A program made the translations under genes and the position numbers. Below are positions 9,600-17,775 of a stretch of 64,000 bases of DNA, piece by piece. The notes beneath the pieces were generated by a model. It did not search any database, had not been told where the DNA came from, and was given only the letters and a program-made list of their open reading frames with translations. Source of the DNA: Pseudoxanthomonas sp. PXM03 (lineage in GTDB: Bacteria > Pseudomonadota > Gammaproteobacteria > Xanthomonadales > Xanthomonadaceae); assembly GCF_014852005.1 (NCBI RefSeq), contig NZ_JACVAU010000002.1, forward strand, positions 1,098,497 to 1,162,496, written 5' to 3'. Each line of letters begins with the position of its first letter. The first letter of the stretch is position 1.

Positions 9600-10382
9600 A
9601 TGCAGATCAAACTTCTTGGCGCTGCCTTGCTGATGGCGGCTGGACCGGCATTCGCGGCAGGTCCCGAGCAGGGAAAATTCTCGATGTCGGTATTCGGCGG
9701 CGCCGACTTTCCGGTCAGCGGCGACGTCCACTCCGGCGCCGTGGCGCCGGTGCCGGATCTCGGTCCGTTGAATCCCGCACTGGCAGGTGTCAGCGCGGAG
9801 TTGCGCATTCGCTCCCGTAGCCACGAGCAGATCTACGGCACGGCCAGGTCGTTGGGCCTGGAAGTGGGCTATGGACTGAGTGAACGGAGCGAAGTATTCC
9901 TTCAGGCGAGGGAAACCAGCGCCGAGGATGGTCGCGTGCGCGTCGGTGCCGCCTACGTGCCGGCGCTCGATACCGAGCTCGACGTCTTCGGCAGGTTCTC
10001 GAGCTATGACGCATACACGTGGGAGGTGGGTTACCGGCGCTTCTTTCGCGACGGAGGCCGGGTCAGGCCGTTCGTCGCGGCGCGAGTGGGTGCGACCGAA
10101 ACCGATGTCATCCGGGCCACCTTCGAGATACCCGACGCCGCGATCACGATCCCGGATGCGCCGTTCTACGAGAAGGGCTGGGCGCTGAGCGGCGGGCTCG
10201 AGGCCGGCGCCAATATCTCGTTCACCGAGCGCTTCAGCATGACACTCGCCGCAGGGGTGAACTACATCGATGATCTTTCCGACGACGATTCCGCGATCGC
10301 CGGGCTCGGACTGGCGGCCATCAACGATACCGGCAGCCGTGTCTCAGTGCCGTTGTCCATCACCGGCCGCTGGGACTTTTGA
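9600..10382 (+). CDS. outer-membrane beta-barrel protein
   Basis: A 260-residue protein with a signal peptide ending AFA-AG (about residue 19), followed by alternating amphipathic strands (FSMSVFGGADF, LGLEVGYGLSERSEVFLQARET, YTWEVGYRRFF, RVRPFVAARVGATET) and a C-terminal phenylalanine (WDF). This is the pattern of small outer-membrane barrels of the OmpA/OmpW-like fold. Specific function unknown. The start is supported by GGGAGAGGCAC before the ATG. It is a single gene with hairpins downstream. Confidence 0.75.
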   Translation: MQIKLLGAALLMAAGPAFAAGPEQGKFSMSVFGGADFPVSGDVHSGAVAPVPDLGPLNPALAGVSAELRIRSRSHEQIYGTARSLGLEVGYGLSERSEVFLQARETSAEDGRVRVGAAYVPALDTELDVFGRFSSYDAYTWEVGYRRFFRDGGRVRPFVAARVGATETDVIRATFEIPDAAITIPDAPFYEKGWALSGGLEAGANISFTERFSMTLAAGVNYIDDLSDDDSAIAGLGLAAINDTGSRVSVPLSITGRWDF

Positions 10383-10393
10383 GAACGTCCGAC

Positions 10394-10417
10394 GGCGGGC
10401 ACGGCCACGTGCCCGCC
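10394..10417 (+). terminator. GC-rich hairpin after the OMP gene
   Basis: A perfect 10-base stem with a GCCA loop, 12 bases past the OMP stop codon. No T-run follows, so termination strength is uncertain. Confidence 0.45.
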
Positions 10418-10520
10418 GCCCACGCCTGACGTCAGCAGCGAGGATCAAGCTGCACGGGTCACCCCGGTTTCCACGGAAGGTTTGGCTAAAAGCCAAAGCT
10501 CAACGTCAATTCCTGACGCA

Positions 10521-10554
10521 ACGGAGGCACCCACCAGGCAGGTGCCTCCGTTTA
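10521..10554. terminator. intrinsic terminator-like hairpin
   Basis: ACGGAGGCACC and GGTGCCTCCGT form a perfect 11-base stem with a 9-base loop, followed by TT on the + strand. It lies between the rightward OMP gene and the leftward HIT gene, so it may serve both. Confidence 0.5.
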
Positions 10555-10563
10555 ACTGGATCA

Positions 10564-10592
10564 ATGTCCGCCCTCGGCCACAAGCAGACATC
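10564..10592. repeat. dispersed intergenic repeat, copy D
   Basis: Most diverged copy of the repeat at 1791, 3091 and 9320; reads as MSALGHKQTS in a spurious frame. Confidence 0.5.
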
Positions 10593-10758
10593 ACCCATCG
10601 CTAGGATTAGTGCGCGTCGGGCAGCGGAGGAAAACAGGGGCGAGCGCATTTGCCTGCTTCTTTTCCGGAACGGAGCGGCCTCGGCTTTAACCAGCTCCCA
10701 GATTGCCAACGGTCTGTATCCGCAGTGAGCCCAGCGCTTCCAGACCTGAGCCCGAGCA

Positions 10759-11268
10759 CTACTCCGGCAGGCTGGAACGGATCAGGTCCACGGTTTCAGC
10801 AAGTTGCCCGGCGGAAACCTGGACTCGCTCTCGACGTTGTGCATCCCCGCGGGGATCGTGTGACGTACCCCGTGTGCGTCCTGCGCCATCGAAGGTAGCG
10901 AGTTGAGGGGGGCCCACGCCCCAGTCACTGCCCTTCTGTCGGGGGACGACATGGAAATGGAAGTGCGGCGTTTCCTGTCCGCTGAAGACTCCGTTGTTCT
11001 GGAACGTCAGTATTCCCAGCGGCCGATACGTCTTGACGAGCGCCTCTGCGACTCTTTTTGCCGAGACCATGACGGCCGCGCATTCCTGGCCAGAAAGATC
11101 GAGCAGCGTCGCTACATGCCGACGGGTGATGACGCAGCACTGGCCAACTTCGAATTGCCATGGATTGATCACGGTCAAGGTATGTTCGCTTTCATCGATG
11201 ACCTTCCATCTCTCTTCGCGCGCCGCCACGCAAAGGTCGCACGGCTCTCTTGTGGGAAGTTCGATCAT
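10759..11268 (-). CDS. HIT family hydrolase
   Basis: A 169-residue protein with the histidine-triad motif HFHFHVVP. HIT proteins hydrolyse or transfer nucleotidyl groups from dinucleotide or nucleotide conjugates through a covalent histidine intermediate. The N-terminal CDLC pair resembles the zinc-binding start of bacterial HIT proteins. The start at 11268 is chosen over the upstream extension because GGAGAGGG lies before it and the extension is Arg/Pro-rich and unconserved-looking. The C-terminal third is unusually Arg-rich. Substrate not predictable. Confidence 0.85.
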   Translation of the reverse strand: MIELPTREPCDLCVAAREERWKVIDESEHTLTVINPWQFEVGQCCVITRRHVATLLDLSGQECAAVMVSAKRVAEALVKTYRPLGILTFQNNGVFSGQETPHFHFHVVPRQKGSDWGVGPPQLATFDGAGRTRGTSHDPRGDAQRRERVQVSAGQLAETVDLIRSSLPE

Positions 11269-11694
11269 TTGCCCTCTCCGGTTGAGCTGATGTTCCGCAG
11301 GCGGCCCGACGCATGGAACAGACCGCACCGCGGAGCGACATCGGCCTGGATGGTTCACCAAGCCACGCTCCAGCGACGCCTCGACCTCGCGCTCGATGCG
11401 CCAGGATCACGGTCTCGAAGCGACCGGTCCCCTGGGTTGTCGGGCCCTTGCAGGACACGTTGCCAACACTGCAATTGGCGGGTTACACGACTTGCCTACA
11501 GCGTAGCGCATGGCGGGCTGTGACGTGGATGCAGCTCGATCCTGAGGCTGCCGATCCGCCACCTGCCGCGACGAGGTGGCATGCGGCAACGGTCCGTCGA
11601 ACCTCGATTGAATCCGTGGCGAAGAGCAGATACCACACCTGTCCGGCGGGCATTCCAGCCCGACGTCTTCGCGTGCGAAGGCGCTCCTGGTCGA
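11269..11694. other. intergenic stretch, nothing recognised
   Basis: Lies between two leftward genes. Short frames exist on both strands but none has a ribosome site or recognisable product. It probably contains the HIT gene promoter. Confidence 0.45.
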
Positions 11695-13050
11695 TCACTG
11701 TCTCCCGGAAAAAGGGCCGGCACCGGGTGGCGCGAGGTCCCCGCGTTTGCCATGGAGGCGACCGAGCCACATCGCCAGTACGGCCCATGCCAGCGCCAGC
11801 AGAACGGCGACGCCCGCGAGGCCGCCCACGGCCCCCCCAGCTCCCGCCAACGTTCTTTCCATCTGCGCGCCCAGGACATCACCCATGCGATACACGAACG
11901 TGTCGATGAAGGCCTTCGCCTTGTACTTGTCATTGCGCGGCACCACGGTGAACAGCATCTCGCGCGCAGGTCGGGCGACGCCACGCTGCACTGCCCTGTT
12001 GGCGGCATCGAGCAGGAACAGAACGAGGAGGGCGCCCTGCGCCGCCAGGCTCGCGAACCCGAGCGCGGTGGCCAGTGGCAGGAGCACCAGCGCGTGTCCT
12101 GTGTCGACACGCCGGGTGAACCGCGTCGCCATCGCGACCTGCAGCGCGAGGAAGACCACCTGGGTCCACATGTCGATGCGTGCCAGCAACGCCGCCATCG
12201 CATCAGGCTCTGCCGCCACACCCACAACCAGTTGCAGGCGCGTGAGATAGACGAACGTCGCCATCATCGCCATCAGCAACACATAGCCCGCGATACCGGC
12301 GAGATAGGGCGACCGGACCACCGCATGCAGGCCATCCCATGCACCGCCGCCTATCGGCGCGTGGTCATGCGACGCGTGCGCTTCCCCCTCCATGCGCGCT
12401 TCCAGGGGGCTTGGCGTGATGTGCGCCAGCCGCCATGCGGCCAGAGCACCCAGCGACAGGAAGAACGCTGAAACCGGCAGGAGGTGGATGGCGCCGAGAG
12501 GCTCCGCGAGCCGGGACGTCAACCAAGGGCCGAACACCGCGCCCAGCGTGCCGCCGATCGCGATCAGTGCGAACAAGCGAGCGCTTTGCTCGCGGGTGAA
12601 GTGGTCGGACACCAGCGCCCAGAACACCATGGTGCCGAACACGTTGATGACGCTGAACCAGACATAGAACGCCTGTCCCCCTCCCTGAGCGATGGCGAAC
12701 GGGGCGAACGTCAACAGCACCCAGAACACCACCAGCGTCAGGCAGAAGAAGCCGTAGGTCGCCGCCACGAACAGCGGCCGTCGAAGACGACCCACCAGGA
12801 AACCGAACACGGGATTCAACGCCAGTGTCACCACGGCGGTCGTCATGAACAGCCACCGGATGGTCTCCACCCCGCGCACCATGCCGATGGCGTCGCGCAC
12901 CGGCCGGAGCAGCATCAGGGCGGTCAGCACGAAGAAAAATCCACACGCGGCGATCACCACCGGACCGACTTCGTTCCGGCGTACATCTAAAAGCGTCTTC
13001 ATCCAGCGCAGCGGCCGCCCCCACGATGCCCGGGGAACGGACCCGGTCAT
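11695..13050 (-). CDS. Tlc-type NTP/NDP exchange transporter (paralogue 1)
   Basis: A 451-residue polytopic inner-membrane protein with about 12 hydrophobic segments. The conserved stretch KYKAKAFIDTFVYRMGD is characteristic of the Tlc ATP/ADP antiporter family (MFS superfamily). A loop rich in His/Asp (HASHDHAP) lies between the halves. The start at 13050 has GGAG 7 bases upstream; the longer frame adds seven residues. Closely related to the product at 16321-17736. It ends the leftward SDR/Tlc operon. In free-living bacteria the substrate is unknown; a nucleotide is only a family-based guess. Confidence 0.82.
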   Translation of the reverse strand: MTGSVPRASWGRPLRWMKTLLDVRRNEVGPVVIAACGFFFVLTALMLLRPVRDAIGMVRGVETIRWLFMTTAVVTLALNPVFGFLVGRLRRPLFVAATYGFFCLTLVVFWVLLTFAPFAIAQGGGQAFYVWFSVINVFGTMVFWALVSDHFTREQSARLFALIAIGGTLGAVFGPWLTSRLAEPLGAIHLLPVSAFFLSLGALAAWRLAHITPSPLEARMEGEAHASHDHAPIGGGAWDGLHAVVRSPYLAGIAGYVLLMAMMATFVYLTRLQLVVGVAAEPDAMAALLARIDMWTQVVFLALQVAMATRFTRRVDTGHALVLLPLATALGFASLAAQGALLVLFLLDAANRAVQRGVARPAREMLFTVVPRNDKYKAKAFIDTFVYRMGDVLGAQMERTLAGAGGAVGGLAGVAVLLALAWAVLAMWLGRLHGKRGDLAPPGAGPFSGRQ

Positions 13051-13111
13051 GCGAATCTCCTGCAACGCCACGTTTTTCCCTGCGCCCCGTGGCTATCCGC
13101 GCAGCGCGGCA

Positions 13112-14053
13112 TCAGGACGTCGCGCGGTGTCCGCCACCCGGGTCGAAGACGGATGCGGTCAAGCGTTCCGATGCCTGCCACAAGCGCTCCGCCACGTCGG
13201 TGTCCATGGCCTGCGGAGGAATCGTGGCCAGCCGCGGGTGACCGCGCGTCTCCCCGAGTTTGTCCGGCCCGTAATACCCGCCCGCTGCCGCGCCCGGCGC
13301 AGTCGCGGCGAACAGCGGCGGCAAGGCACCCTGTTCGGCGGGCTGGAAGAGGAACCACAGGTATCGCCGCGCCATTCCCGGCACGCTGCGGGCGCCCGCC
13401 CCATTGGGCAGGAGGTCCGTGCGCGAGATGCCCGGATGCGCCGCGATGCTCTGGATGCCCCACCCTTCCTTCGCGCTGCGGCGCTGCAGTTCGAACGCGA
13501 ACATGAGGCAGGCGAGCTTCGACTGGCTGTAGGCCGCCATCGGCGTGTACCGACGCTTGGATTGCAGGTCGGCGAAGTCGATCGTTCCATTCCTGGCCGC
13601 CACGCTCGACAGGCTCACGACGCGCGCTTCGCGTCCCTGTCGCAGCAGCGGCAGCAACTGCGCGGTCAGCGCGAAATGCCCCAGGTGATTCGTGCCGAAC
13701 TGGAGCTCGAATCCATCGGCGGTTTCCCGCCGTTGCGGCGGTGCCATCACCGCCGCATTGTTGACCAGCAGATCGAGACTGCCGTGCGAGCGGTGCAGGG
13801 TGTCGGCGAACGCCTCGATGGACTCCAGGCTCGCCAGGTCCACGGCGCCGAAACGCACGTGCGCGAACGGGACATGCTGGCGCACCTGCTCGACCGCCGC
13901 CGCCCCCTTCAAAGGATTCCGGCCCGCCACGATGACGTTGGCGCCGGCCCGGGCCAGCGCAAGGGCGACCTGGAAACCGACGCCGCCGGTGCCCGTGACG
14001 ACGGCGGTCCGCCCGATCTGGGAGGGAATGTCTGATGCTGTCCAGCCTGTCAT
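13112..14053 (-). CDS. short-chain dehydrogenase/reductase (SDR 1)
   Basis: A 313-residue SDR, apparently cytoplasmic. The NAD(P)-binding loop reads TGTGGVGF, one residue shorter than in the neighbouring paralogues (TGGTSGMGF). NNAAV, SLSSVAA and the catalytic YSQSK are present, and the long C-terminal region is typical of retinol-dehydrogenase-like/WWOX-like SDRs. It starts with MTGWTASDIPSQIGRTAVV; the start is supported by GAGGTG upstream. The frame extends much further upstream, but that part overlaps the DUF2306 gene out of frame. It is flanked by DUF2306 and Tlc genes in a leftward operon. Substrate unknown. Confidence 0.88.
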   Translation of the reverse strand: MTGWTASDIPSQIGRTAVVTGTGGVGFQVALALARAGANVIVAGRNPLKGAAAVEQVRQHVPFAHVRFGAVDLASLESIEAFADTLHRSHGSLDLLVNNAAVMAPPQRRETADGFELQFGTNHLGHFALTAQLLPLLRQGREARVVSLSSVAARNGTIDFADLQSKRRYTPMAAYSQSKLACLMFAFELQRRSAKEGWGIQSIAAHPGISRTDLLPNGAGARSVPGMARRYLWFLFQPAEQGALPPLFAATAPGAAAGGYYGPDKLGETRGHPRLATIPPQAMDTDVAERLWQASERLTASVFDPGGGHRATS

Positions 14054-14166
14054 GTCGATCACCTCGAAGGTTGTTGGGGGTAAGGGGGGGTCGATGCGCG
14101 CGCACCACGGCTCCGGGGCCGGCATGGTCAACGAGACGCATGCCGTGCCCCGGCGCGCGACTCTGT

Positions 14167-15033
14167 CTAGAGCGAAGCTTCCATGAGGCCACTGATCATG
14201 CGTCGCCCCCAGGCGCCGTTGACGAAGATCCACGTCACGAACGCGATGAAGATGCTGGCGGCGACCATCAGCGTCGCGGAGCCGATCCTGGCCAGTGCAC
14301 CCTGGCTGCTGCGATGCGAACGGATGACGTGCTCGGCAACGATGAGGTTGGGGATGTAGAAGAAGAACGCCATGACCATGTCGAACCACCCCGTGAATCC
14401 CCTTCCCGTGCCGGCGCCGCCGGCCACGAGGAACCACGCGCCGTATTCCATCCGGTAGAGCCATGAGCCGACGGTCAGCGCGAACAACCGGATGGCCCAG
14501 GCGCGGTGCTGCGTGACGCGGCGGGCGCGGGCGTGGAAGAACGCCAGGCCCGCACACATCACCATCAAGGCCCCGTAGAGAGCGAATCCGATGTCCATCA
14601 CCGGACCTCCCACCGTGCCCTTCGCGAGGATGAACCCGAGTCCGCCGACACCCGCCAGCGCGGCCGAGACAACGTAGAGACGACCGAGCCAGCGGTGCAG
14701 CGCAGGAACGCTCCGCCGCAGACGGCCGATGAACTGCACCGGTCCAAGCAGGAGCAGCACGGCACCCGCCACTAAATGCACGCCGATGGCGACGATGGCC
14801 ATCGGCGATGCCCTGTCGTAGAGACCCGGCAGGGATTCGTTCCACCGCTCGCCCGCGCCCGCCAGCAGGACGCCGCCGAAGAACGCGACGATATACGCGG
14901 CAAAGACAAGGCCACTGATCCAGCTCGTGGTGAACAGCAACGCCGCGCTCCATCGCGATGCGAAGCCCTGCACGACATCGGTGCCAGCGGACCCGAACGG
15001 TCTGCCCGATTTCCTGCTCATGTCCATGCGCAT
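14167..15033 (-). CDS. DUF2306 membrane protein
   Basis: A 288-residue integral membrane protein with about seven hydrophobic segments and conserved polar positions inside them (ALHRWLGRLYV, QHRAWAIRLFALT), which match DUF2306-type proteins. Those histidine-arginine motifs suggest a membrane redox or haem-related role, but no function is established. The start at 15033 has AGGAAC upstream. It sits between two SDR genes in the leftward operon. Confidence 0.75.
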   Translation of the reverse strand: MRMDMSRKSGRPFGSAGTDVVQGFASRWSAALLFTTSWISGLVFAAYIVAFFGGVLLAGAGERWNESLPGLYDRASPMAIVAIGVHLVAGAVLLLLGPVQFIGRLRRSVPALHRWLGRLYVVSAALAGVGGLGFILAKGTVGGPVMDIGFALYGALMVMCAGLAFFHARARRVTQHRAWAIRLFALTVGSWLYRMEYGAWFLVAGGAGTGRGFTGWFDMVMAFFFYIPNLIVAEHVIRSHRSSQGALARIGSATLMVAASIFIAFVTWIFVNGAWGRRMISGLMEASL

Positions 15034-15157
15034 GTTCCTGTCGCGTGTTGTGTGCTTGCGAGGTGCAAGGAAGCTGCTTGAGCCTCACCACACTCGCCAT
15101 GCGTGCCTGCGTCGCGCCGTCTGCATGCTGCCGATGCGTCGCCCGGCGGCGGCGCGA

Positions 15158-16213
15158 TCAGCGGCTGCGCGTCGGGAAACGCGTGCCCGTGATCTCTTCG
15201 GTCAGGTCCCACAGACGGGCCGCCGTCGTGGCATCGCGGGCGGCGGCCGGAACGGTGGCCACGCCCAGCGGGCCGGCGATTTCGTTGGGGCCCGTCGGTC
15301 CGTAATAGACCCCGCCTTGCGCAGTGGGTGCGGTCGCGGCGTACAACGTTGAAATGGCACCCATCGCTGCAGTCTGCAGATGCGCGCGGTTGCTGGACCA
15401 CTGGCGTCCCTGTTCGCTGTCGAGTCCGGGGCCGCGGGCGACCAGTTCGGTCACAGCGACACCGGGATGGGCGGCCATGCTCTGGATGCCCCAGCCGCCG
15501 GCCTCGCTGCGCCGCTGCAGTTCGAACGCGAACATGAGGCACGCCAGCTTCGACTGGGCGTAGGTCGCCATCGGCACATAAGCACCGGTGGACTGCAGGT
15601 CATCGAGGTTGATGGAGCCGCGGTGGATGGCGATGCTCGACAGCGTGACCACGCGCGGCGCGTCGCTCTTGCGCAGCAGCGGCAACAGCTCGGCGGTCAG
15701 GACGAAGTGTCCGGCATAATTGGTGGCGAACTGCATTTCCAGTCCGTCCACGGACGTGCCGCGCTCCGGCGGCGCCATGATCGCCGCGTTGTTGATCAAT
15801 CCATCCAGTCGCGGCAACGTGGCGCCCAGGCGCTTGCCCAGGTCGCGCACCGATGACAGGTCGGCCAGGTCGACGGCTTCGAACTGCACCTGTGCATCCG
15901 GGACGTCCTGCCTGATCCTGTCGATCGCTTCGCGCCCGCGCTGCGGGTTTCGTGCGGCAATGACAACACGGGCGCCGGAAGACGCCAGCGCCTTCGCGTC
16001 CTCGAATCCCATGCCGCTGGTGCCGCCGGTGACCAGGAAAATGCGCCCCTTCTGCGAGGGCATGTCGGCCGTGCTCCAGGTCGGCGGCGGCGGCGTTTGC
16101 GCGATGGCATCCGTCGCCATCACGCTGCCCAGCAGCAGGCCGAAGGCGGCGATCCGCCCCCGCCATGTCGACGGGGTGGCGGAGCCGGATGGGACGTTTC
16201 GTTCAGTGATCAT
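15158..16213 (-). CDS. short-chain dehydrogenase/reductase with N-terminal signal-like segment (SDR 2)
   Basis: A 351-residue protein. Residues 1-39 form a signal-peptide-like leader (basic start, hydrophobic FGLLLGSVMATDAIA, then QTPPPP), so it may be exported. The SDR domain has TGGTSGMGF, NNAAIMAPP, TLSSIA and catalytic YAQSK. The remainder is highly similar to SDR 1 and SDR 3. The start is supported by GAGGAAACACCC. Exported SDRs are unusual because NAD(P) is cytoplasmic; a bound cofactor or uncleaved anchor is possible. Part of the SDR/Tlc operon. Confidence 0.85.
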   Translation of the reverse strand: MITERNVPSGSATPSTWRGRIAAFGLLLGSVMATDAIAQTPPPPTWSTADMPSQKGRIFLVTGGTSGMGFEDAKALASSGARVVIAARNPQRGREAIDRIRQDVPDAQVQFEAVDLADLSSVRDLGKRLGATLPRLDGLINNAAIMAPPERGTSVDGLEMQFATNYAGHFVLTAELLPLLRKSDAPRVVTLSSIAIHRGSINLDDLQSTGAYVPMATYAQSKLACLMFAFELQRRSEAGGWGIQSMAAHPGVAVTELVARGPGLDSEQGRQWSSNRAHLQTAAMGAISTLYAATAPTAQGGVYYGPTGPNEIAGPLGVATVPAAARDATTAARLWDLTEEITGTRFPTRSR

Positions 16214-16320
16214 GGGTGTTTCCTCGCAGTGGGGTTGGGGGGTAGTCGCGGGAACGCATCAGACGTGCCTGCTCAGGCCCGGCACTTCATGAAGGTCGGG
16301 GAAGTTGTTTCCACCATGTT

Positions 16321-17736
16321 TCAGCCCTCGGGGTGGGCAGTGGTGGGATGTGGAGCGCGCTGCGCGGGAGACATCGCGTCGTGCTGCGTGGAAGGAGTCG
16401 TTTCATCCGCCATCACCGATGCGGCGCGCCGTGCATGCGCGCGCCCCAGCCAGATGCCGATCACGGCCCACGCAAACGCCAGCGGCACGACCACGCTGGC
16501 CAGTCCGCCCAGGGCCAGCCCCAGCCGACCGAGCGCACCTTCGGTCTGCGCACCGACCACATCGCCGGTGCGGTACATGAACGTATCGACGAAGGCTTTG
16601 GCCTTGTACTTTTCCTCGCGGCTCACCACGGTGAACAACGCCTCGCGTGCCGGTCGCGTGATGCCGCGCTGCACGGCGCGGTTGGTGGCCTCGAGCAGGA
16701 CCAGCACGACGAACGAACCATAGATCGCCAATCCGATGAAGCCGAGCGCGGTGGCGACCGGTAGGATCGCCAGCGCCACGCCCAGACCGAAGCGCTGGAT
16801 GATCTTGCCGGTCAGGGTAAGTTGCAGCACCAGCACGGCGACCTGGGTCCACATGTCGATGTTGCCGAGGATCGCCGCGCGCGCATCCATGCTGTCCGAC
16901 ACCGCCGCGACCATCTGCAGTCGGGTGAAGTAGATGAACGTGGCGAGCACGGTCATCAGCAGAACGTAACCCGCGATGGCGGTCAGGTAGCGCGACCGGA
17001 ACACGGCCACGAGGCCGGCCCATGCACTGCCGCCGATGCGTTCGGATTCGGCAGCGAACCGGGGCGCGTGGACAGGAGCGTCGGCGGTCGCGCGATCCGG
17101 CACCACATGCACCAGCAGCCATGCCGCGAACAACGCCACGAGAAGAAAGCCGCCGGCGACCAGCAGCAGGCTGGGTGTGCCGAGGGGCACGGCGAGTTGC
17201 GACGTGAGCCAAGGCCCGAGTATCGCCCCGAGCGTGCCGCCCACCGAGATCAGTGCGAAGAAGCGCTTGCCCTGCTCGCTGGTGAAACGATCGGCCAGCA
17301 AGGCCCAGAACACCATGGTCACGAACAGGTTGAACACGCTGAACCACACATAGAACACCTGGCCGCTGCGCTGGCCGATGGCACCCGGTGCGAACATCAG
17401 CAGAGCCCAGAACCCGATCAGGCTCGCGATGAAGAAGCCGTAGGTCACGCCGATGAACTGCAGTCGCCGCAGGCGTCCGACCAGCCAGCCGAACAGCGGA
17501 TTGACCGCCAGCGTCGCCACGGCCGTACCGACGAACAGCCAGCGGATGCTCTCGATGCCACGCTCCATGCCCAGCGCATCACGCGCTGGCCGCAGCAGCA
17601 TCAATGCGGTCAGTACACAGAAGAAGAACACCGCGCCGATCAGCACCGGCCCGACTTCATCGCGGCGAAGATTGAACAGGGTCTGCAGCAGGCGTGGGCG
17701 GCGCGATGCGGGCGACGTTGTCGTGGTGGGGGGCAT
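16321..17736 (-). CDS. Tlc-type NTP/NDP exchange transporter (paralogue 2)
   Basis: A 471-residue polytopic membrane protein, paralogous along its whole length to the product at 11695-13050 (ALMLLRPARDALGM, RLFALI/RFFALISVGGTLGA, KYKAKAFVDTFMYRTGD). The KAKAF..T..YR.GD segment points to the Tlc ATP/ADP antiporter family. The C-terminal tail is Pro/Thr-rich. ATG at 17736 follows AGGATCCC; a TTG one codon earlier is possible. It lies between SDR 3 and SDR 2. Physiological substrate unknown. Confidence 0.82.
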   Translation of the reverse strand: MPPTTTTSPASRRPRLLQTLFNLRRDEVGPVLIGAVFFFCVLTALMLLRPARDALGMERGIESIRWLFVGTAVATLAVNPLFGWLVGRLRRLQFIGVTYGFFIASLIGFWALLMFAPGAIGQRSGQVFYVWFSVFNLFVTMVFWALLADRFTSEQGKRFFALISVGGTLGAILGPWLTSQLAVPLGTPSLLLVAGGFLLVALFAAWLLVHVVPDRATADAPVHAPRFAAESERIGGSAWAGLVAVFRSRYLTAIAGYVLLMTVLATFIYFTRLQMVAAVSDSMDARAAILGNIDMWTQVAVLVLQLTLTGKIIQRFGLGVALAILPVATALGFIGLAIYGSFVVLVLLEATNRAVQRGITRPAREALFTVVSREEKYKAKAFVDTFMYRTGDVVGAQTEGALGRLGLALGGLASVVVPLAFAWAVIGIWLGRAHARRAASVMADETTPSTQHDAMSPAQRAPHPTTAHPEG

Positions 17737-17775
17737 CAAGGGATCCTGGGTCGAGAGTGCCGGATGGCCGGGTCG

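Larger units (their letters stand above)
10383..10758. other. intergenic stretch: two hairpins and a repeat
   Basis: Between convergent genes. It holds the hairpins at 10394 and 10521 and a dispersed repeat copy; no gene is supported. Confidence 0.5.

Noticed and set aside
13112..15100. 662-residue leftward ORF read as a fusion protein
   Set aside because: Its N-terminal part is an out-of-frame read of the DUF2306 gene; the SDR starts at 14053 with its own ribosome site.
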